DNA of 64,000 bases from Gigantopelta aegis. Its lineage: Eukaryota > Mollusca > Gastropoda > Neomphalida > Peltospiridae. The stretch is taken from positions 34,568,413 to 34,632,412 of the forward strand of contig NC_054701.1 of the NCBI RefSeq assembly GCF_016097555.1, written 5' to 3'. The notes below the pieces were generated by a model. The model worked only from the letters and a program-made list of their open reading frames with translations, did no database searches and had not been told where the DNA came from. Every line of letters begins with the position of its first letter. Position 1 is the first letter of the stretch. The translations under genes and the position numbers were made by a program. Shown one piece after another: positions 56,200 through 64,000 of the stretch.

Positions 56200-56940
56200 A
56201 ATAATAATAAAATGTAGGAGTAAGTTGCTAGGTTTAGATATATCGGGAACTGTCTTTGACCACCTTAATTCTACACAAAAATTGCCATCGTCATTTTAAT
56301 AGCACCCCGCACACGTTTCAAGCACAACTGTAGCTGTACAAGATTTATTAGTTCAAATTAAATTACAGAAATTTATTCCACAGATGTAATCACATTTTAT
56401 GACAACAAGTCCTCCACATATTTAACCAATGGCAGGCGTGTTCTTATTTAATGCGATGCTCAAAGTTAGATGCACTTCGAACTTTGACCCTGTGAGAACT
56501 ATTTAGTAAACTGCCTATAGTTGTTTAGGTCTCACTACGCAGATTTCATCTGTCATTTAAATCCATGTTATACTGCCCATATTAAATTGAAGATTTCTAA
56601 TAGACCGGGGTTTTGTTGGCTATAACAACATATACCAATACTATTGCGAATATATATATTATATACATATATGCATATATTTTCACTCCAAAATAGAGAA
56701 CGTTTACGCTTCAGTATTTTTTGCTATATTACCGTATATGGTTATGTCCGTACAGGTGATACAGGAACCAATTCACACCTGTCACCTGTTCCGCTGTACA
56801 CTCATGTCTCAAGAAGTCAATGCACGGTATTACAAAAGAACACGGAAAAAATATAGCCATATGGCTTACCATTGAAAAGTACAAGTCCTTTTAATTCTTC
56901 TGCTGCCACCAGGAAGTGAACAGTGTAGTTAGATATAGAT
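56200..56940. other. Intergenic, no gene seen
   Basis: AT-rich with a short TATATA patch at 56650-56680. No element recognised. Confidence 0.4.
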
Positions 56941-56944
56941 TGAC

Positions 56945-57105
56945 GTCGTAGCATATACCACAGTCTCTGAAATACCAGTCATAACGACCACCTGAGATGG
57001 GGTGAGGGGATTGGGAGGAGGGCAAATCCAAAATTGGTCTACCAAGAAGAATCGATCCTACGATATAACGCGGTTCTAACGAACTCTTTTATCACCGAGA
57101 TACAT
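56945..57105 (-). mobile_element. Decayed SINE (reverse)
   Basis: GCATATACCACAGTCTCTGA, AATACCAGTCATAACGACCA and AAGAATCGATCCTACGATAT keep the reverse head order. Confidence 0.5.
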
Positions 57106-57316
57106 TTCGTTCCCGACGAATATTAAACAGTGTTCTTGTTTGTAGTTATCAATTCTGATGGTTGTCATGGCAACGTATGCGTTATTGGCCATGCTGGCAA
57201 TACATAACGATGACTGACTAAACAATCAGTTGTATCAGCGCTTGTGAAATCGCCGCTGATACGCCATGATTTAGTGTAATGTGTGCCAATAGCTCGTGGC
57301 ATTCGTGAACTCATAG

Positions 57317-57623
57317 AGGGGGCGGAACGTAGTGCGGTCGTTCTGGGATCGATCCCCGTCGGTTGGCCCATTGGGTTATTTCTTGTTCCAGCCAGTCCAC
57401 CACGACTGGTATATCAAAGGCTGTGGTATGTACTACCCTGTCTGTGGGATGGTGCATATAAAAGATCCCTTGCTGCTAATCGAAAAGAGTAGCCCATGAA
57501 GTGGCGACAGCGGGTTTTCTCTCTCATTATCTGTGTGGTCCTTAACCATATGTTTGACGCCATATAAACGTAAATAAAATGTGTTGAGTGCGTCGTTAAA
57601 TAAAACACTTCTTTCTTTTCTTA
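57317..57623 (+). mobile_element. tRNA-derived SINE (H1, T2), first of a stacked pair
   Basis: Short head AGGGGGCGGAACGTAG, box B-like GGGATCGATCCCCGT, body GTGCATATAAAAGATCCCTT, T2 tail. Exact 13-bp duplication CGTGAACTCATAG (57304-57316, 57624-57636). Confidence 0.93.
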
Positions 57624-57636
57624 CGTGAACTCATAG

Positions 57637-57945
57637 GGACGGCATGTAGTCCAGTGGTAAAGCGCTCGCCTGATGCGCGGTCGATCTAACACTGATCCCC
57701 ATTGGGCTATTTCTCGTTCCAGCCAGTGCACCATGACTGGTGTATCAAATACCGTGGTATGTGCTATCCTGTCTGTGTGATGGTTGCATATAAAAGATCC
57801 CTTGCTACTAATGGAAAAAATGTAGCGGGTTTCCTCTCTAAGACTATATGTCAAAATTAACAAATGTTTGACATCCTATAGCTGATGATTAATAAACCAG
57901 TGTGCTCTAGTGGTGTTGTTAAACAAAACAAACTTTAACTTTTTG
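57637..57945 (+). mobile_element. tRNA-derived SINE (H1, T1), second of a stacked pair
   Basis: Head GGCATGTAGTCCAGTGGTAA, body GCATATAAAAGATCCCTTGC, T1 tail GTGGTGTTGTTAAACAAAAC. It starts at the exact end of the previous duplication and is followed by GAACTCAT (57947-57954), a third copy of the target word. Confidence 0.93.
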
Positions 57946-57974
57946 AGAACTCATGGAAACTGCATGATGAAGGA

Positions 57975-58118
57975 GGAAGGAACTGTTTCATTTAACGACG
58001 CTCTCAACACATTTTATTTACGGTTATAATATGGCGTCAGACATATGGTTAATTACCACACCTATATTGAGAGAGGAAACCCGATGTCGTCAGTTCATGG
58101 GCTACTCTTTTCGATCTG
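57975..58118 (-). mobile_element. SINE tail fragment (reverse, T2)
   Basis: TTTCATTTAACGACGCTCTC, ATTTTATTTACGGTTATAAT, TGGGCTACTCTTTTCGATC. Confidence 0.8.
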
Positions 58119-58218
58119 CATGATGATTTTTATGCAGTGAACGATATATTAAAGAAAGAAAGAAATTATATACTACTAAGCCTACGCGCTATTATGCTAC
58201 ATTGCATATAATTAAAAT

Positions 58219-58445
58219 GGGATTTCCATAACTGGTTCAACAAAGGCCATGGTTTGTGCTATCCTGCCTGTGGGAAGCGCAAATAAAAGATCCCTTGCTG
58301 CCTGTCGTAAAACAGTAGCCTATGCGGCGACAACGGGTTTACTCTAAAAACAGTGTTGGATATGTTTAACATCCAATAGCCGATAATAAGATTTTTAAAA
58401 ATCAGTGTGCTCTAGTGGCGTCATTAAATAAAAAATAAAAAAATA
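58219..58445 (+). mobile_element. SINE, head-truncated (T1 tail)
   Basis: ATAACTGGTTCAACAAAGGC, CAAATAAAAGATCCCTTGCT, ATCCAATAGCCGATAATAAG, GTGGCGTCATTAAATAAAAA. It ends about 125 bp before the likely 5' exon of the gelsolin-like gene. Confidence 0.88.
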
Positions 58446-58602
58446 ACTTTTAAAATGGGATCCAATATGTATCATTTTAAATAAAGTAAAAAAAAAAACT
58501 AAATTAATATTTGTGTGTCTTTTGTGGTTCGGTATATTTCGCTATATATATTGTATATTTATGTTTTAGTGTTCGAGCTGAACAAGAAAACGAACCGTCA
58601 AG

Positions 58603-61175
58603 ATGACAGGTAATGTATATTTAGAATTGCATTTGATATCTCTGTACCTGTATTGATAAACACCTTTAAGGCTAATATTTTTAGACGACTAATTATGGCG
58701 AAGTTAGAGATGTAAATGTCATCATAAAAACCCTAAGATAAAATATTAAAAATTAATAAATCTTTGATAAAACTTAAGCTATGTTTGCCCCGTACAAATA
58801 ACAGAATTCTTTATAATGCATGTTTAATTGTTATTTAATATTTATTTAGAACAAATGTCACATGAAAATTAACTCATTACGTTCAATTGGTCAACACTTG
58901 TGTTGTATGGTGAACATTTATATTATATTTTTTGTTGAACTTTATTATAGAATCTAATTTTATTTACTCATTTTTATTTGTTTATTTGTTAAATAAACCA
59001 CATCGGTGGATCCATTCAACTGATTGGGTTTTTCTATTTTCAACAAGTGCATCACAACTGGGTAAAGGTCGTGGAATGTGCTTTCATGTCTGTGGGAAAG
59101 TGCATTTAAAAGATCCCTTGCTGCTAATGGAAAAATGTAGCAGGTTTCAGAATTACCAAATATTTAACATCCAATAGTCGATGATAGTTCTAGTGGTGTT
59201 GTTAAATAAAGCAAACTTTAACTTCGTCTTTGTTAAATTTGTTTTATTTATTTATTTATTTTAATTATTTTAATTGTTTATTTATTTATTTATTTGTCTA
59301 TTAATGAATGAATGAATGAATGAATGAATGAATGAATGAATTTATTTATTTATTTATTTATTTTTAATTCAGGACTGGTAAAAGCCAAGAAGTATGATTT
59401 CAAGGATTCGAACGTGGCATTGTTTGGATCGGATACCGATAGGAAAGTAAAAAGTAAGTTTAATAATTTAGAATGTTTATAAACCACAAAATAAATACTG
59501 TATGCATAACATACAAATATAAATGTGTATTCGTTTTTCATATCAGAAATAATCTTTCCCCACTTAGTTTCCCTCTTCATTTATTGATGATCTAGGCTTT
59601 TTAATTTGAAATGCAAACATTTATTCTGTATGCAAGGTGTAAACCCCTAAAAAAAATCACCAAACGCCCCGAAACCAGAATGTTTATATTTGTGCAACCG
59701 CAATAAAGAAATCAACAACAAATTAAAACATTTCTGTGTTTAAATACATAAGTGTTAGAATTGTTGTGTAGTTAAGAACACTAATACTTACTTTTGTTTT
59801 TAACATTAATATGCTTTGTTCCTTGCTATTTTCATAACTAAGGCTATACAACCAATCCAGCATATCGATCATGAGTTATCTCTTCGCGGCATGACACAAA
59901 CCCATTAACAAATACAGTCGAACCTGATATAAATGGCACCTTCTACAACAGCTATATTCCTAGAACAGGGCATTTCAGATGTGTTCTTTTTACATACATG
60001 TTCATGTATACCTCTGTATAAAGACCACCTGGTCAACAACACCACAATTGTAGATTCTTGGAATAGGTCTTACTTGTATATATATATATAGGTTTGACTG
60101 TTAAAGAAAAAATGCTTGGATTGGTGTCACATAACTGAATGAATCACTTTATGTTGTAATTAGTACAGCTGAATCGGGTTTTAAAGACTCATCTGTACAT
60201 AGGTAACGCCTTTTTCAGAAATGTTATCAAACAGGTGGAGGGTTGAAAACATTAATTGTCATATCCATTACCCATCAAATAAAAGAAACAGGCGCGTGTG
60301 CAGGGAACTATGCAGGGGAGGGGTCTAGACTGTGGTGATTAAACTTTGATGGGATGTCTGGTTATGCTCTACCAGAAAATACTTTGAAAAAAAATACAGA
60401 AACATTTCTTGGAGCAATTGAGCATCGACACACACTTTACCCCACCTCATTCTTTGCACACACGCTTGATTAAATAATATGCTTTATTTGTGTTTTTAAA
60501 ATCTCGATGTCTCTCATCGCTCTCACATGTAGAACAGCGCATACCACTGTTACTGATATACCAATTTTGAAACAGTGATTGAACGGTTAGCAAAATGCAT
60601 CCACTGGCGAGTGTCGATCTTGCGAACCTCAAGTAGAACCTCTGAACTACATTTCGATCCATCTTCTGCTTACAAATGCATATATTTCAATATGTATTTA
60701 ACTTTTCATAAAGCCATATTTTGTAGTCAATTGGTTGCCCTTTACATTAATCATGTTGCTGACCATAACCATAAACGTGTTCTAAAGACGTATAGTAGTA
60801 CTAATAAATGGTAAATGTGAAAATGGAAATGTACAACTTACTACTGTTTTGTTTTGTTTTGTTTGGGTTTTTAATTCAATTTCTGCATTTTTTGTTATCA
60901 CATCCAGTTTCACCGCTTCTTGTTCTTTGAGTAATTGACGTTACATGGGCGTACATAGGATTTTGAAAAGGGGGGTTCCAAAATAGATTGCAGAGATATT
61001 CGGCATATATTTCTATGTTGAGTTTTGAAAAGGGGTGTTCCAAAATAGATTGCAGAGATATTGGGCATATATTTCTATGTTGAGTAAATATAATAATGTC
61101 AGATATCAATGTCAGATATATTAAATTATAAAAAAAGCGATTTCAGGGGGGGGGGGGGTTCGGTCGAACCCATAG

Positions 61176-61210
<35 letters not shown>

Positions 61211-62976
61211 CATGTATGCCCATGCGTTAGTCTCGGTTCTGTTAATCAGAGAAAGATTATATACTGACAAACAAAAGATATACTACGTTGTGCGACTGTC
61301 TAATAAAGTTAATTTATCAATACCGTGGTATAGCTTTTACTTACTTAATGAGTCAACTAGAATTTTTAGAGTATGATCCAGGATTTTGTAAGGAAGGGAG
61401 GGGATAAAATTCTAAAAAGGGCAATTTGAGTTTGTCGAAGGCAAATGAGCAAAGGGAGTGGCAATTTAGTCTTGTATTATGTTGATGATGAAATTTGTAT
61501 AAAGGGCACTTCAAGCGAATAAGGGGCGGGATCGCAGGACAACAGTGTCCCAACCTCCGAATCAGCAATGATTTGCAGATAGTAGTTTGAACCAAACCTG
61601 TTCAAGCGACCTTTTTTTTTTTTTTTTTTTTTTTTCAATTATTTATTTATTTATTTTTGGTCTACAACATATTGATGAGTATGAAGTAGTCACGTGTCTG
61701 AAGAGGTCAAAGTTTGATGCACCCTTTGATAACTGTTTAACGCAAGTAGTATACCGTGAAGCACAAGTCGTAAAATTAAGTGCTGTAGGGCTTTGTTAGC
61801 TTAACTGTAAATAACTGATTAATTACCATGTCCACATGTAAAATATATATGTCAGTGCCTGATCGAAAACAGTCATTAAATTTATTTCATATCAAAACAA
61901 AATGCACATGTATACAGATCGTTTTGAAAAAGGTCACATCGTAGTGAGGTGTACTTTTCAGCCATTATTAAAATTAAAATCTTGTAATTTAGCATGTTCG
62001 TAGACTTACCTATAAAAGAACATCATTCCCTTGCCTGCCTCTAATCCATTCCCAACCCACCAGACATTGCCTTTGGGCTAGTAAGGTCAAATGTTGTTTG
62101 TTTTTTTGTTTTTTTGTATGTACATAATTATATACATGTATTTTGTTTAGAGGTGGGTTGTGGTGGATTTGTAAATGGCTGTAGTGATTTTGTTTGTAGT
62201 GTATTTTCAAGTTGTTTTGTTTTTGTGGTAGTTGGTTTTGGCCTGGATGTGGGTGTGGGCCCGGGAGCTTGCTTGTAAATGTGTGGTGGGAGGGGTGTGT
62301 TCATGATGTTTTTGTTGTGTTGTATCGTGTTGTTTTGTTTCGGGTTTTTGGTTGTTAGGTTGTTGTCGTTGTTGTTGTTGTTGTTGTTGTTGTTAGTTTT
62401 TTTAGGGTTTTTGTTTGGGGTGTTTTTTGGGGGATGTGTGTGTGTTTGTTGCTGTTGGGGGTTTTTTGTAGGTTTTTTTTAGTTGTTGTTTTGTTTTGAT
62501 GTTGTTTGATGGGGTTTTCGGGGGGGGGGGGGGTATTTATTTATTTTATTTTACTTTTGTTTTGAACACCATACTGGTTATTATCGTCTTGATTTAATTA
62601 TGGCCTCCTTTAGTGTCTAGGAATGTATGCAGACTTAGGTATAATATGTCAAAGACTCTCTTATAGCTACATTTAACGTGCACGTCTCTATAGTCTTTTT
62701 TCTCCTTTATAAATCAAATGTCAAAATTCCGTGTTTCACCAACCTTTCTACCATGATTTATAATTGTGGCTTGGCATATTTCAGAGGAATCGGCAGAAAC
62801 AGAACCAGCTTGGAAAGGATCTGGACAAAATCTCGGACTTCAGATCTGGAGAGTGGAGGTTCGTCACAGTTCATAACTGTGGTCATATACGGATATATTT
62901 TACATACTTTACTATTCAGACATAATCTTCGGTTTACAAAAAAAAAAATATATTTACATTTACACATTATCGTGCG

Positions 62977-63032
<56 letters not shown>

Positions 63033-63792
63033 AAATGAAATTTGATTTCGCAAACGAATTGATTAAACAATAAACATTGTTTCCTCTCTTCTTCATTTTC
63101 CTTTTATTTCCTTTGGATCCTTAGTCCAGTAGGTGTGCTTAATATACAAAACAAAGTTTACTTATACCTACCAGAGCTTACAGTCGATATTATGTGCAGA
63201 TATGGTCATGGATCTCCTAGGTATGGATGGTAAAGGCGTTGATCCGGAAAGTCATTAGATACTGTTATGTATGAACGTCGAGGAATAGGAAACATTTTTC
63301 AAGGGAAACAACTTCGACCAGCCTATTAAAATAGTTTTCTGTTTAGCTGCTTACAATACTGAGCGGTTCCAACTTTATATATACATAAAACGTAAAATAT
63401 TTTGTCATTAATTTCATTCAAGAAAATCTTGCTGACCTATCGCTCATAACATGTCGATTCCAATCCATGAACGTCCATGGCAGTGTTAGTGAATCCATTC
63501 TCCCTATGCTATTTCGATGTGAGGTATAATGAATGCATGAAGTTGTGTTACATTGGACATATCATTGTGCACTGTATAATCATAAGTCTACAATATCATT
63601 TAATCAGTGAACGTTTAGGGAATAATTTATACACATTATGCATAGTGAAGTGTTAATAGTATGAAAATGGCATCTACTTTTCCCCATGCCTTATGTTTTA
63701 TAATTATTTTGTTCCAGAAATTCAAGATCGTCCATTGGCCACGTGACGATTATGGTAAATTTTTTGAAGGCGACTCTTATATCATATTAAAT
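58603..63792 (+). CDS. Gelsolin-family actin regulator, first four coding exons; continues past the right edge
   Basis: Gelsolin-family proteins sever and cap actin filaments, usually under Ca2+ control, in the cytoplasm. Coding exons: 58603-58609, 59373-59453, 62785-62858, 63718-63792; each has GT-AG borders and all join in phase. The 79 residues start MTGLVKAKKYDFKDSNVALF and continue with SAETEPAWKGSGQ, GLQIWRVEKFKIVHWPRDDY and GKFFEGDSYIILN. W.G.G...GLQIWR and F..GDSYIIL are the signature of the first gelsolin repeat. The N-terminal stretch matches the short gelsolin-like proteins of molluscs and annelids rather than secreted gelsolin: no signal peptide. A TTTTAG at 58565-58570 may be an acceptor, so the exon with the ATG likely starts at 58571 with 32 bases of 5' UTR. 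The remaining repeats lie outside the window. Confidence 0.93.
58995..59235 (+). mobile_element. SINE in gelsolin-like intron 1
   Basis: AAACCACATCGGTGGATCCA, GTGCATTTAAAAGATCCCTT, CCAATAGTCGATGATAG and GTGGTGTTGTTAAATAAAGC. The extreme head is missing. Confidence 0.85.
59240..59366. repeat. TTTA and GAAT tetranucleotide repeats
   Basis: (TTTA)n, then (GAAT)9 at about 59304-59340, then (TTTA)n, ending seven bases before the exon 2 acceptor at 59372. Confidence 0.95.
59915..60100. mobile_element. 186-bp MITE with CAGTCGAACCT ends
   Basis: Left CAGTCGAACCTGATATA and right end inverted CAGTCAAACCTATATATA form a terminal inverted repeat. TA precedes the left end; TT(A) follows the right end. 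In gelsolin-like intron 2. Confidence 0.65.
60520..60660 (-). mobile_element. Decayed SINE (reverse)
   Basis: AGAACAGCGCATACCACTGT, TGATATACCAATTTTG and TGCATCCACTGGCGAGTGTC loosely follow the reverse head and body. Confidence 0.4.
60961..61085. repeat. Direct repeat, 62-bp unit, two copies
   Basis: TTTTGAAAAGGGGGGTTCCA and AAATAGATTGCAGAGATATT occur twice, 62 bases apart, with four or fewer differences. Confidence 0.9.
61143..61209. repeat. Poly-G and CA microsatellite
   Basis: G13 run at about 61146 and (AC)n at 61177-61207. Confidence 0.95.
61600..61655. repeat. Poly-T and ATTT run
   Basis: T-run at 61612-61635 followed by TTTA units. Confidence 0.9.
62090..62545. repeat. G/T-rich low-complexity stretch
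   Basis: Almost free of C and A: GTTGTTGTTG units (62358-62396), GTTTT words and a poly-G run at 62520-62533. The 67-codon frame is an artefact. In gelsolin-like intron 2. Confidence 0.9.
62976..63028. repeat. CA microsatellite
   Basis: About 50 bases of perfect (CA)n, in intron 3 of the gelsolin-like gene. Confidence 0.97.
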
Positions 63793-63799
63793 GTAAGTA

Positions 63800-64000
63800 A
63801 TCGATTAGTTAGTTAGTTAATTAGTTAGTTAGTTAATTAATTAATTTATTTATTTATAAATTAATTTGTTTATTTACTTATTAATTTATAATTAATTTGT
63901 TTATTTACTTATTAATTAATTAATTAATTTATTTATTTATTTATTAATTTATTTATTTACTTACATACTTATTAATTTATTTATTTATTTATTTATTCAT
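63800..64000. repeat. TTAG/TTAA/TTTA tetranucleotide tract
   Basis: Begins 8 bases after the exon 4 donor and runs to the window edge: TTAGTTAGTTA, AATTAATTAATT and TTTATTTATTTA blocks. Confidence 0.95.

Noticed and set aside
62279-62482. 67-codon Leu/Val-rich frame resembling a membrane segment
   Set aside because: Comes from the G/T-only stretch in an intron.

Overview
The window is eukaryotic nuclear DNA: AT-rich, intron-rich and full of microsatellites and short interspersed elements. The SINE families, the abundance of small DNA-transposon derivatives, an interstitial TTAGGG block and the two host genes all fit a mollusc, most likely a gastropod. That placement is inference from family resemblance, not a database match.

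Two host genes can be read with confidence. (1) On the minus strand, 9929..32476, lies a complete copine: 19 coding exons, every junction in phase, 946 residues, in the order C2A, C2B, copine/VWA domain. Its last exon adds about 440 residues of Pro/Gly/Tyr-rich repeat, which is unusual for a copine. A diverged second copy of the 3' end of that last exon lies just downstream (9727..9864). (2) On the plus strand, 58603..63792, are the first four coding exons of a gelsolin-family actin regulator, which continues past the right edge. The two 5' ends point towards each other across about 26 kb of repeats (32.5-58.6 kb).

Layout: 0-9.7 kb is intergenic, with a 93-bp tandem repeat, a Tc1-like relic, a 540-bp Tc1-type element with terminal inverted repeats, a 48-bp tandem repeat abutting a SINE, and telomere-like repeats. 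9.7-32.5 kb is the copine gene, whose introns hold SINEs, a pogo-like element, palindromes and several MITEs. 32.5-58.6 kb is a nested-transposon landscape: LINE fragments, hAT-like, Kolobok/piggyBac-like and unclassified elements, many inserted inside older SINEs. 58.6-64 kb is the gelsolin-like gene with large, low-complexity introns.

The most striking signals are the copine tail repeat and its duplicated 3' end; a SINE system in which two heads and two tails occur in all four combinations; and a series of stacked insertions with target duplications readable to the base (41.19-42.88 kb, 44.11-46.98 kb, 53.96-54.41 kb, 37.50-37.87 kb, 57.30-57.95 kb). There are no rRNA genes, no convincing functional tRNA genes and no CRISPR array.
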